Source: Thalassotalea sp. 42_200_T64
GTDB taxonomy: Bacteria; Pseudomonadota; Gammaproteobacteria; Enterobacterales; Alteromonadaceae
DNA: 44,571 nt
Direction of reading: 5' to 3'
Assembly (NCBI GenBank): GCA_002162925.1
Contig: MABC01000017.1
Coordinates: forward strand, 1-44,571
Under the pieces are notes generated by a model. It saw only the letters and a program-made list of their open reading frames with translations. It did not search any database and had not been told where the DNA came from. Positions 16,091 through 23,561 of this stretch are shown here, piece by piece; positions within the stretch are counted from its first letter, which is position 1; each line of letters starts with the position of its first letter. The position numbers and the translations under genes are program-made.

Positions 16091-16975
16091 ATGCTGTTAG
16101 CCAAAGTAAAAGCGTTTATCCGTCAGCCATTTTTGCTGGTTACGCTAATGGTTTGCGTGTCTATTTCTCCTTTTTCGGCGGCGAATCAAGGCACTGCACT
16201 AGGGCTAGATCTTTCTGAAGGCAAACCGTTATGGGAGGCCGGGCTGTTTAGTACGGCATTTCGTGGCCCGATATATCCGGCTGCCAAGGATTATCAAAAC
16301 AAACTTCTGGCTGTACCGTTTTTTATTTATCGTGGTGAGAAAATTCGTATTGGGGATGAGTCACTGATAAAAGCCATCGCCGTTGAAAAAGAAACGTTTA
16401 AGTTAGATGTTTCATTAGGGGCGGCCTTTAATGCCAATTCAGAAGATTCAAAAATTCGCCAGGGCATGCCCGATTTAGACTTTATGTTTGAAATAGGCCC
16501 ACAAGCGAGCTTTTTAATGGCAGATAGTGAGCACAGTGAAACCTGGCTAAACTTGCAACTGCGCTCGGTTTTCTCTACCGATTTTTCTGCCGTTAAGCAA
16601 CGTGGTTATGTGTTCCAACCAGAAGTTTCTTATAAAAGACATGATTTTATCGTAGCAGACAACACCTTGTTTTTAGCGATTGCACCCACCTTTGCCAGTG
16701 CCAAAACCCACCAATATTTTTACGATGTCGAGCAAGCCTATGTTAACGAAGAGCGTGAGTTTTATCAGGCCAGCGGCGGCTATTTGGGCAGTAAAGTAAC
16801 CATTGCCAACCGTTATAGTGTTAACAAACGCCTGATGATGTTCTTTGGCGTGCAACTGGGGGTGTGGAGTGGTGCGAAAAATGAAGCAAGCCCGTTATTT
16901 CAACAAGACTTTACTTATACGCTAGCGCTAGGTCTGAAATGGAGTCTTTTTAGTAGCAACACGTTAGTCGATTAA
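16091..16975 (+). CDS. MipA/OmpV family outer-membrane protein, 294 aa
   Basis: A beta-barrel protein of the MltA-interacting protein/OmpV family, located in the outer membrane. Start taken at ATG 16091, giving a signal peptide with hydrophobic core (FLLVTLMVCVSISPFSAA, residues about 13-30); a TTG seven codons upstream is also open, and neither has a good ribosome site. Family marks: GLFSTAFRGPIYPAAKDY near 50, VPFFIYRGEKIRIGDESLIK, SLGAAFNANSEDSKIRQGMPDLDFMFEIGPQ and a C-terminal strand pattern FTYTLALGLKWSLF. Members are linked to murein enzymes or serve as adhesins or channels. It is not obviously in an operon. Confidence 0.85.
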   Translation: MLLAKVKAFIRQPFLLVTLMVCVSISPFSAANQGTALGLDLSEGKPLWEAGLFSTAFRGPIYPAAKDYQNKLLAVPFFIYRGEKIRIGDESLIKAIAVEKETFKLDVSLGAAFNANSEDSKIRQGMPDLDFMFEIGPQASFLMADSEHSETWLNLQLRSVFSTDFSAVKQRGYVFQPEVSYKRHDFIVADNTLFLAIAPTFASAKTHQYFYDVEQAYVNEEREFYQASGGYLGSKVTIANRYSVNKRLMMFFGVQLGVWSGAKNEASPLFQQDFTYTLALGLKWSLFSSNTLVD

Positions 16976-17043
16976 CATCTCCCGAAACTGCAAAGCAGCG
17001 ATAATTTTTTGTTCCACTCTAGCACTCAATTATTTAACTATTG

Positions 17044-18030
17044 ATGTCTGCACAACTACACCGTATATTACCTGGTCATACCACTGTTATTTTTAATGTT
17101 TTCCCTACTAATAAGGACACAATAGTTTTGCTGCAGCAAGAGTCACTTTTTATTGAAGATAATGGTCATCAATTGCATCTTCGTCATATCTATAAACCGA
17201 CAACTACAGGTAAGCCAGGTGGCGTACCTGTGTTAATGGTGCATGGCGCCGTAGAGAATGGCCGAATTTTTTATACCGAGAAAGGCAAAGGCTTAGGGTG
17301 TTATCTGGCAGAGCAAGGCTTCGATGTCTATGTACTCGACCTGCGCGGCCGCGGTAAAAGCACGCCTTTAATTAATGCCGAATCGGATTATGGTCAATTT
17401 GAGGTGATCACCCACGATTTGCCGTTAATCATCGAGCATATATTTACCTTAACCGAGCAGCCAATGCATTTAATTTCCCACTCCTGGGGCGGTGTCTTAG
17501 TTGCCAGTGTATTGGCTCGACATGCTGAAATTATTACTCGGGTACGAACCAATATCTGTTTCGGTACAAAACGCTCTATTACTGTCAGTGGTATTGAAAA
17601 ATACCTGAAAGTGGATCTGTTTTGGAACCGACTGGCATTGAGAATGGCGAAACATAAAGGCTATTTAGATGCGAAAAAATACGGCATTGGTTCAGATAAT
17701 GAAACACAAAAGTCATTGGCTCACAGTGTCGCCTGGGTAAAACGGGGCCCCTGGCATGATCCGGTTGACGGTTTTGATTATCGAACGGCGGCAAAAAATA
17801 CTCTCTGGCCACCCACCTGGCATTTAACCGGCATTAACGATTCGGTTTTAGGCAATAAAGTGGACGTAAAATATTTCATCGATGAAACTGAAAATTGCAA
17901 CGCTAAACTCACGGTATTATCGAAACGTAACGGTAACGCGGTAGATTATGATCATATCGATATACTGACCCATGCAAAAGCGGTTGATGATCACTTTCCT
18001 AAACTTGTTAACTGGTTGAATGAACAATAA
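17044..18030 (+). CDS. Alpha/beta hydrolase, 328 aa
   Basis: A cytoplasmic alpha/beta-hydrolase-fold enzyme, possibly an esterase, lipase or thioesterase. The oxyanion strand VPVLMVHGAVENGRIF (H-G at about 74) is followed by GFDVYVLDLRGRGKSTPL. The nucleophile elbow is LISHSWGGVLVA near 150, a variant of G-x-S-x-G with Ser at the first position. A late acidic residue and His (DHIDILTHAKAVDDHF near 300) supply the rest of the triad. Start placed at ATG 17044; the preceding TTG is in frame, and the ribosome site is poor. The AT-rich hairpin and thioesterase remnant downstream are separate. Confidence 0.83.
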   Translation: MSAQLHRILPGHTTVIFNVFPTNKDTIVLLQQESLFIEDNGHQLHLRHIYKPTTTGKPGGVPVLMVHGAVENGRIFYTEKGKGLGCYLAEQGFDVYVLDLRGRGKSTPLINAESDYGQFEVITHDLPLIIEHIFTLTEQPMHLISHSWGGVLVASVLARHAEIITRVRTNICFGTKRSITVSGIEKYLKVDLFWNRLALRMAKHKGYLDAKKYGIGSDNETQKSLAHSVAWVKRGPWHDPVDGFDYRTAAKNTLWPPTWHLTGINDSVLGNKVDVKYFIDETENCNAKLTVLSKRNGNAVDYDHIDILTHAKAVDDHFPKLVNWLNEQ

Positions 18031-18082
18031 GTATATATGATACAAGCAGTTAACCTTATATTCTGATTAATCGACTATACTG

Positions 18083-18113
18083 CTTAGATATTTATTGATA
18101 ATAAATATCTAAG
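18083..18113. repeat. Perfect 14-bp AT-rich inverted repeat
   Basis: CTTAGATATTTATT (18083-18096), loop GAT, AATAAATATCTAAG (18100-18113). It lies 53 bp after the hydrolase stop and 51 bp before the start codon of the thioesterase remnant. It could be a weak 3' hairpin of the hydrolase mRNA or an old operator; its perfection is notable beside a decayed gene. Confidence 0.6.
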
Positions 18114-18163
18114 TTGACTAAATATCTGTTCATTTTTAATCAAATTGGTATCAGGAGCTTGTA

Positions 18164-18304
18164 TGCGTTTTCTTTCCCGTAGGTTAGTGATGCCCAATGA
18201 TTTAAATTATGCCAATGCCACATGGCAAAAACCTCGAACTATTGAAAACACAAACCGAAGAAGAATTACAAACACTAAACATGTTAAAATCAGACCAGGG
18301 TTAG
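18164..18304 (+). pseudogene. Remnant of an acyl-CoA thioesterase-like gene
   Basis: ATG 18164 with a good CAGGAG site begins MRF; after a frame change the next frame reads RLVMPNDLNYANA. Together these resemble the start of hotdog-fold acyl-CoA thioesterases (x-F-L-S-R-x-L-V-M-P-x-D-L-N-x-x-x-x-L-F-G-G). The expected L-F-G-G and some 100 residues of the hotdog domain are absent. The original frame resumes with HGKNLELLKTQTEEEL and NMLKSDQG, then TAG at 18302, which looks like a helical C-terminus. Both ends therefore seem to survive with the middle deleted. Identification rests on about a dozen residues, so it is tentative. Confidence 0.42.
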
Positions 18305-18311
18305 TTATGCA

Positions 18312-19289
18312 CTAAAACCTGTTGTTAACCCAGAGCGCTTGTTGCTCGGCATTTTTGAAGCTCCAGGCAATAAAACGGCTAATTTTTTGCCCTTGTGCCA
18401 TTTTTACTACTTTAACTTCGGCGACGTCAGCTTTTTTTAGTGCCAGTTTCAATGGTCTAATGTTGTCCTTTTTAGACAGCAAACAAGTAAACCACAACAC
18501 TTGTGTTTGATAATGTTTACTTTCGGCAATCATTTTACCAACAAACTTAAGCTCACCACCATCACACCATAACTCTGCATTTTGGCCACCAAAGTTTAAT
18601 TTTGCATCATTACTATTGGCGATGTTTTTGCTTTTGTGTTTATTTAGATTGTGCCATTTCTGTTGTGTGCCTATAGTGGCATCATCCATCGATGCGTGAA
18701 AGGGCGGGTTACATAGGGTTAAATCAAAATACTCATTTGCTTTGATAATATCTTGAAAGGTATGACTTGCATCACCTTGCAGCCGGCACTCAATGTTTTC
18801 CGCTAAGCCTGAATTTTGACTCAGGGTATCGTTGGCAAATTTTATCGACACTGGATCAATGTCGCTGGCAACAAATTGCCACTGATAACTGCGTTGTCCC
18901 AAAATAGGGTAAATGCAACTGGCACCTGTGCCAATATCGAGCACCCTGACTTTGCCCGGGCGTGGTATTTTATTGCCATTGGTGTGTTTTAATAAGTCGG
19001 CCAGATAATGCAGGTAATCGACACGGCCAGGAATTGGCGGGCACAAGTAACCCTCGGGAATATCCCAGTGCTGAATGTGATAATGGTGCTTTAACAATGC
19101 CAAATTCAGTGTTTTTACCGCGTCACTATTGGCAAAATCAATGCTTAAATTTTGATGTTGATTGTTTTTGACAAACGCCTTTAATGGCGGATGCGCGCTA
19201 ATAAGTGCGACAAAATCATAGCCATTATTGTGACGGTTGCGTGGGTGTAGCTGTGGTTTTAGCACATTAGGCGTGTTATTTTCGGCCAA
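18312..19289 (-). CDS. rlmF: 23S rRNA (adenine-1618-N6)-methyltransferase RlmF, 325 aa
   Basis: An S-adenosylmethionine-dependent enzyme that methylates N6 of A1618 in 23S rRNA. The AdoMet-binding motif I is RVLDIGTGASCIYPILG near 114, motif II VASDIDPVSIKFA near 139, and the catalytic N-P-P-F is at LTLCNPPFHASMDDA near 190, the hallmark of N6-adenine methyltransferases. The start, LKPQLHPRNRHNNGYDF, and the segment GYLCPPIPGRVDYLHYLADLL are typical of RlmF. Length is normal (about 310-330). It overlaps the upstream DUF2947 gene by 14 bp, so the two are co-transcribed and probably translationally coupled. Confidence 0.95.
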   Translation of the reverse strand: MAENNTPNVLKPQLHPRNRHNNGYDFVALISAHPPLKAFVKNNQHQNLSIDFANSDAVKTLNLALLKHHYHIQHWDIPEGYLCPPIPGRVDYLHYLADLLKHTNGNKIPRPGKVRVLDIGTGASCIYPILGQRSYQWQFVASDIDPVSIKFANDTLSQNSGLAENIECRLQGDASHTFQDIIKANEYFDLTLCNPPFHASMDDATIGTQQKWHNLNKHKSKNIANSNDAKLNFGGQNAELWCDGGELKFVGKMIAESKHYQTQVLWFTCLLSKKDNIRPLKLALKKADVAEVKVVKMAQGQKISRFIAWSFKNAEQQALWVNNRF

Positions 19290-19746
19290 CTTTAAACGTT
19301 CCGTTTGATAAAAATTGTACTGCTTCAGGTCGTTTTTTGCCGATCAGTATTGGCCCATCATCCATCATTAGAAAGTTTTTCCAACAACGTTTAAATACTG
19401 CCCAGGTGGTTTCGATCACTTGTTTTTTGGAATTGCAGTAATAGACGGTAGTGTTATCCTGCCAACTGAGGTGCTCAAGGATCATTTCCGGCAATGCGTC
19501 GGCATCACTTTCCCAGGCCTTTTCCCACATTGCTTTATCACTCCAACTGTCATCAGCAAATGGCCAGTCACCCTGGCTGAAGAAGTCGGGATGATCGACT
19601 TGTTTGCTAATAAACTGACTCCATAATGCGCTCGAGCGAGCGAGTGACATTGGCTTGATAGCTTTTAAGTCTTGCTCACTGATGGGCAGGTTTTTAAAAC
19701 GAAAAACCCAGGCATGTTTTAAATCGTCAATGGCGATGTAACTCAT
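19276..19746 (-). CDS. DUF2947 family protein, 156 aa
   Basis: A small soluble protein of unknown function with the DUF2947 pattern: aromatic-rich, many Trp, and the conserved segments LPISEQDLKAIKPMSLARSS, ALPEMILEHLSWQDNTTVYYC, IETTWAVFKRCWKNFLMMDDGPILIGKKR. Length matches the family (about 155 aa). It is the first gene of an operon with rlmF, overlapping it by 14 bp. That link may mean a role connected with ribosomes or RNA, but this is inference only. Confidence 0.88.
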   Translation of the reverse strand: MSYIAIDDLKHAWVFRFKNLPISEQDLKAIKPMSLARSSALWSQFISKQVDHPDFFSQGDWPFADDSWSDKAMWEKAWESDADALPEMILEHLSWQDNTTVYYCNSKKQVIETTWAVFKRCWKNFLMMDDGPILIGKKRPEAVQFLSNGTFKVGRK

Positions 19747-19844
19747 TAATATATTCTTGTTTGATTAGCGTGCGCGGATTATACCATTTAGATTGTGCTT
19801 GCGGTATGCTTAGTACTACTGAAATAGTTAAGGTTTAGTGAGAA

Positions 19845-20189
19845 ATGTCTTCAGATAGATTTGGTACCAGCGCCAATTATAAAAGTAAAGAACAGGGTTA
19901 CCGGGATAGGGCACTTAAGCTGTTTCCTTGGGTTTGTGGTCGTTGTGCCCGAGAGTTTGTATACTCAAACATTAAAGAGCTAACTGTGCATCATGTCGAC
20001 CATGATCACACCAATAACCCGCAAGATGGCAGCAATTGGGAGTTGTTGTGTATTTATTGTCACGACAATGAACACGCCAAATATACCGATCAAGCGCAAT
20101 ATGGCAGAGAAGTCAAAGCAGGAGATACTAACCAAGACTCGGCAACGTATAACCCATTCGCCGATTTAAAATCTATGTTAAAGAAATAA
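19845..20189 (+). CDS. yajD: YajD-type HNH nuclease, 114 aa
   Basis: A small HNH endonuclease-fold protein. Zinc ligands are seen in WVCGRCAREF (C-x2-C near 32) and LLCIYCHDNEH (C-x2-C near 76), flanking the beta-beta-alpha metal core LTVHHVDHDHTNNPQDGSNWELLC, whose H-H-V-D-H is the HNH equivalent. Length and motif order match Escherichia coli YajD. The in vivo substrate is unknown. ATG 19845 has a weak GTGAGAA site. A terminator at 20221-20246 separates it from the SEC-C gene. Confidence 0.92.
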   Translation: MSSDRFGTSANYKSKEQGYRDRALKLFPWVCGRCAREFVYSNIKELTVHHVDHDHTNNPQDGSNWELLCIYCHDNEHAKYTDQAQYGREVKAGDTNQDSATYNPFADLKSMLKK

Positions 20190-20220
20190 GCTAACGGTAA
20201 AGAAGTTAACCTGATAGAAT

Positions 20221-20246
20221 ACGCCCGCCTAATTTTGGGCGTTTTT
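20221..20246 (+). terminator. Rho-independent terminator of yajD
   Basis: ACGCCC (20221-20226) pairs with GGGCGT (20237-20242), followed by TTTT. It lies 31 bp after yajD and 23 bp before the SEC-C gene start. Confidence 0.8.
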
Positions 20247-20268
20247 CATTTACTCTTAGGATCTTATT

Positions 20269-20601
20269 ATGTCTAAATTTTTCTACCGTGGTACGCCAGA
20301 TGTTATGGGTAAATATGGTAAAGCGGGTTACACCCCGAAAGCGAAAATGAAATTAGGCACAGCGAACAATCCGTTAACCTTAGTGGTAGCAACTTCAAAG
20401 CGCCAGCAAGCAGTGCAAGCGATAGTGGGCGATCATAACCTGGTTGCCAATATCGAAGTAAATAGTGAGGCTGCAGAAAACTTGCTTGAGCTTGACGGGG
20501 TATTAAATACGCCGAAAACTCAAATGTTTGCCAAAACAGCTGAGCGCAACGACCCATGCAGCTGTGGCAGTGGCAAAAAATACAAAAAATGCTGTGGCTA
20601 A
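20269..20601 (+). CDS. SEC-C motif protein of the PBPRA1643 type, 110 aa
   Basis: A small protein ending in a SecA-type C-terminal zinc motif: ERNDPCSCGSGKKYKKCCG at residues 92-110 (C-x-C-x8-C-C). The rest is a compact domain (PDVMGKYGKAGYTPKAKMKLGT, then LTLVVATSKRQQAVQAIVGDH) matching the family called PBPRA1643-type SWIM/SEC-C protein. The zinc motif in SecA contacts SecB and ribosomes; whether this one does is unknown. Its TAA overlaps the ATG of the pseudouridine synthase (TAATG at 20599-20603), so the two are translationally coupled. Confidence 0.88.
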   Translation: MSKFFYRGTPDVMGKYGKAGYTPKAKMKLGTANNPLTLVVATSKRQQAVQAIVGDHNLVANIEVNSEAAENLLELDGVLNTPKTQMFAKTAERNDPCSCGSGKKYKKCCG

Positions 20602-21329
20602 TGCAACGCAGCCGTTTAGATCGCTTTATCAGCTTAACGCTAAATATCAGTCGCCGTGATGTACGGTTAATGTTGGCGCAAAAAAGGATTAGCGTGGATG
20701 GCAATATTGTCAGTGACATCGGTCTAATCATCGACAAGTTTTCATTGATAATGGTGGATGAAAAGGTGCTGCAGAATTATCAGCCTAGCTATGTGATGTT
20801 ACATAAACCGGTTGGTGTGGTCAGTGCTACTAGTGATGAGCAACTTAAAACGGTGATTGATTTGCTCGATAGCGAGCAATACCCGGAAAAGGCCGAGTTG
20901 CACATTGTTGGCCGGCTCGATTTGAATACTTCCGGTTTAATCTTGCTAACCAATGACAGCAGCTGGTCTGAGCGATTAACTCAACCGAATGCAAAAGTTG
21001 CCAAACACTATAAAGTGACGTTAGCAGATCCTATTAACGAGAATGTGCAAAACGATTATGTGAGTGCCTTTGCCAAGGGCATGTATTTTGCGTATGAAGA
21101 CATCACCACTAAGGCCGCAATGCTCACTATAGTCTCACCACATACCGCGTTGTTAACACTCACCGAAGGCCGGTATCATCAAATTAAGCGGATGTTTGGC
21201 CGCTTTCAAAATAAGGTTGTAGCCTTGCATCGTTTTGCCATTGGCAATTTAGAACTTGAGCAACAATTGCTCGTTGGCACCGCCAGGCGATTAACTGCGT
21301 GTGAAGTTAGACAAATCAGTGTAAAATAG
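20601..21329 (+). CDS. RsuA-type pseudouridine synthase, 242 aa
   Basis: A pseudouridine synthase of the RsuA/RluB/E/F family, probably acting on rRNA. Residues 3-60 are an S4 RNA-binding domain (SRLDRFISLTLNISRRDVRLMLAQKRISVDG). The catalytic motif GRLDLNTSGLILLTNDSSW near 118 contains the essential Asp. The RsuA-type end EGRYHQIKRMFGRFQNKVVALHRFAIGNL is also present. Length (about 230-250 aa) and sequence favour RsuA (16S U516) over RluB, but the target is not certain. ATG 20601 chosen because it overlaps the preceding stop; an upstream extension has no independent support. Confidence 0.9.
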   Translation: MQRSRLDRFISLTLNISRRDVRLMLAQKRISVDGNIVSDIGLIIDKFSLIMVDEKVLQNYQPSYVMLHKPVGVVSATSDEQLKTVIDLLDSEQYPEKAELHIVGRLDLNTSGLILLTNDSSWSERLTQPNAKVAKHYKVTLADPINENVQNDYVSAFAKGMYFAYEDITTKAAMLTIVSPHTALLTLTEGRYHQIKRMFGRFQNKVVALHRFAIGNLELEQQLLVGTARRLTACEVRQISVK

Positions 21330-21367
21330 AACCATATCAAGTAAGGCTATGTAAATTTAGGATCCCC

Positions 21368-21964
21368 ATGAGCAAAGCGCCAAAATACAGCTATCGCGTT
21401 GTTGAAAAACGCAACAATACCTGGACCGCAGAAATCCAACGTCAGGCAACATCGAAAAAGAAAGTGGTTTCTAAACGACAAACCAGTTTTGCCAGCGAAG
21501 ACGAAGGCATTGCCTGGGCGAAAGTCGAATTAGAGAAAATTCTGGTAAATCATATTGAACGCAATAAGCGTCATGATGAAGAACGCGCCGAACAATATCA
21601 GGAAAAATTGAAAAAGGCCGAACTTGCCGCGGCACAAGCTAGCTTAGAAGTCAGTGAAGAAGCAACGGCAACAGAGGAAGAAGAAAATACCTCTTTTGCC
21701 TTAACGGAAGAGCAACAATTAAAAGCAATTGCTGACTTGCAAGAACTTGAACAGTTAGAAAACGATGATGACGATAAAGAGTCGGCAGCTAAACCGAAGT
21801 TTGATTTTGAAGTTGAATTAGAAGAAGCAGAGCTTGCAGAAAAAGAAGCTTTGAAAAAAGCGAAAGCCAAAAAATCGAAAAAAGCCGATGTGGCAGACGC
21901 CGACGATGATGCTTTAACCGCTGATGGCAGTGATCAAGTAAACGACATTTATTTGCAAAAATAA
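21368..21964 (+). CDS. DUF3622 family protein, 198 aa
   Basis: Residues 1-60 carry the DUF3622 domain: YSYRVVEKRNNTWTAEIQRQ, then KKKVVSKRQTSFASEDEGIAWAKVELEKIL, a small beta-rich fold of unknown role found in marine gammaproteobacteria. The rest (about 65-198) is low-complexity, highly charged and rich in Glu, Lys, Ala and Asp, with runs such as EEEEN and NDDDDKES and a basic KKAKAKKSKKA patch. It is likely an extended or coiled-coil tail, longer than usual for the family. A 38-bp gap follows the pseudouridine synthase gene, so it may be the last gene of that operon. A strong terminator follows. Confidence 0.85.
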   Translation: MSKAPKYSYRVVEKRNNTWTAEIQRQATSKKKVVSKRQTSFASEDEGIAWAKVELEKILVNHIERNKRHDEERAEQYQEKLKKAELAAAQASLEVSEEATATEEEENTSFALTEEQQLKAIADLQELEQLENDDDDKESAAKPKFDFEVELEEAELAEKEALKKAKAKKSKKADVADADDDALTADGSDQVNDIYLQK

Positions 21965-21980
21965 ACGTTCGAATCGAATA

Positions 21981-22011
21981 AAAAAAGGCAAATGAGAATT
22001 TGCCTTTTTTT
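21981..22011. terminator. Bidirectional rho-independent terminator
   Basis: AGGCAAAT (21986-21993) and ATTTGCCT (21998-22005) pair perfectly around GAGA, with an A run before and a T run after, so it can work on both strands. It serves the DUF3622 gene and perhaps also pdxH. Confidence 0.88.
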
Positions 22012-22077
22012 GCTCTGCTAATATTAAAAAGCGCGATATAAGTATTGTATACAAACTCGAGGCATTTAATAATGCTG

Positions 22078-22126
22078 CCCGTAGCCCGTAGCCCGTAGCC
22101 CGTAGCCCGTAGCCCGTAGCCCGTAG
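22078..22126. repeat. Heptanucleotide tandem repeat CCCGTAG x7
   Basis: Seven perfect copies of CCCGTAG end to end, plus a partial CC, between the convergent DUF3622 and pdxH genes, 7 bp beyond the pdxH stop codon. Perfect short units such as this normally vary in copy number between strains. Confidence 0.95.
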
Positions 22127-22133
22127 CCTTCTT

Positions 22134-22790
22134 TTACGGATGCAGGTGGAATATATCCCAGCCATCGTCTTGTTTATCAAAGCACACTCTGTCGTGCAGT
22201 CGGCTGGCGCGGCCTTGCCAAAACTCGATATAACTAGGCTCGACGCGATAGCCACCCCAAAATTCCGGTAGTGGTACTTGTTTATCGGCAAACTGTTCTT
22301 TGTATCGTTGCACTCTATCTTTTAATTCGTCTGGATGAGACAGTTTCTCACTTTGCTTAGAAGCCCAGGCGCCAACTTGGCTGCCTCTGTCGCGGCTATG
22401 AAAGTATTGCTCTGATTGCTTTGTTGAGGTGCGCTTTACCACGCCTTCAATACGAACTTGGCGTTGTAATACGCCCCAGTGGAACAACAACGCCACTTTG
22501 TCGTTTTCTTGCAGTTCCTGACTTTTACGGCTGCCGTAGTTGGTGTAAAACACAAAACCGTTGGCATCGAAAGATTTTAACAGCACCATTCTTGATGATG
22601 GCTGGCCATTGGCACTGCAACTGCTAACTGACATTGCTTCCGGTAATAAAATCCCCGATTTTTTGGCATCATCAAACCAGGTTTGAAACAATTCAACCGG
22701 CGATTTGCTTTCAGGTATTGCGGGCAATGGCAGGGCGACGCCTTGACCAAAAGTGAATAAACAACGGAATTTTTCTAAGAGAGTCATCAT
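22134..22790 (-). CDS. pdxH: Pyridoxamine/pyridoxine 5'-phosphate oxidase family protein (PdxH-like), 218 aa
   Basis: An FMN-dependent oxidase that makes pyridoxal 5'-phosphate from pyridoxine or pyridoxamine phosphate. FMN-binding marks: SSRMVLLKSFDANGFVFYTNYGSRKSQEL, then NDKVALLFHWGVLQRQVRIEG. Substrate-site residues lie in GRASRLHDRV, matching the conserved Arg and His of PdxH. The final motif, R-L-x-P in most members, reads HLHP here. Start chosen at ATG 22790 (MMTLLEKF), which gives the normal length of about 218 aa; an open extension to 22862 exists but lacks family resemblance. No strong ribosome site is visible at either. Confidence 0.9.
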   Translation of the reverse strand: MMTLLEKFRCLFTFGQGVALPLPAIPESKSPVELFQTWFDDAKKSGILLPEAMSVSSCSANGQPSSRMVLLKSFDANGFVFYTNYGSRKSQELQENDKVALLFHWGVLQRQVRIEGVVKRTSTKQSEQYFHSRDRGSQVGAWASKQSEKLSHPDELKDRVQRYKEQFADKQVPLPEFWGGYRVEPSYIEFWQGRASRLHDRVCFDKQDDGWDIFHLHP

Positions 22791-22950
22791 TTTTTCTGGT
22801 GATTTAAAATTAGGGAAAATTGTAGCAGTTAACCTTTGTCTGCGAAACACTAAAAAACTCAACTATGCTTAATAGAATTGAAATGACAAAAAATGTGTTT
22901 GCTAAATAAAAAAAGAGTAAAGAGAACAGGGTTTTCACAGATTAATATTT

Positions 22951-23020
22951 AGTTAACCTGAACTCGGAATTAGGGCCGTGTTGAGCAAAGGTTGCTTATC
23001 CAGAATTCAGGCTAGTCATT
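22951..23020. repeat. Dispersed palindromic repeat, family A, copy 3
   Basis: Left arm AGTTAACCTGAACTCGGAAT (22951-22970), an unrelated spacer containing GGGCCGTG, and right arm CTTATCCAGAATTCAGGCTAG (22995-23015). The arms correspond to the outer parts of copies 1 and 2. It lies in the leader of the antiporter remnant. Confidence 0.6.
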
Positions 23021-23037
23021 AATTAACGAGGGGAATC

Positions 23038-23416
23038 ATGGCCGATTTACTCAACTTGGCAATCATTCGGACCGCGGTATTTAGTGCTCATCTCTGCGCC
23101 CATAAAACTAAACTGACGCCAGTGTTATGGTGTATCGCCATCGGCAGTTTATTGGTGAATGTTGACATCCTGCCGCAACAACCCGGAATTTTTATTACCA
23201 ACTTTGCCGAAGTTGGCATCATCGTCATCATGTTCGCCCTTGGCTTTAAAAGAAGGATATTTCGTGATCTCATCGCAGCAACGAAAAGACAATATTGCCT
23301 ATATCCAAAACTCTATTATCAATGAAGAAATGTTCTACACCTTGATGCTCACTGCCTTTTGCTTAAATATTAGTGTGCCGTTATGCATAAAATTTTGGAA
23401 AAAACATCTCCAATAA
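23038..23416 (+). pseudogene. Remnant of a cation:proton antiporter (N- and C-terminal pieces)
   Basis: ATG 23038 has an excellent GAGGGGAATC site. About 75 codons encode the first membrane helices of a Kef/NhaP-like antiporter (TPVLWCIAIGSLLVNVDILPQQPG, FAEVGIIVIMFALGFK), ending near KRRIFRDL. The reading frame then shifts: the other frame gives IAYIQNSIINEEMFYTLMLTA and NISVPLCIKFWKKHLQ with TAA at 23414-23416, typical of the last helix of these proteins. Nine or so helices are missing, so an internal deletion removed the middle and the fusion is out of frame. No transport function can remain. Confidence 0.7.
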
Positions 23417-23561
23417 AACACCAATGATTGACCCAGTTGCATGATTGTTAATGAAAATTTAATAATTACTAACAATTTGATGTTTGTAATGTGACGACAC
23501 AATTGGTTAAGCTAGTCTCAGCAAAAAATAAATCAATATTTCTATAACGAAAGGTTAACTA

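Noticed and set aside
22078..22126. CRISPR-like array
   Set aside because: The units are contiguous 7-mers without spacers and no cas gene is present, so it is a simple tandem repeat.
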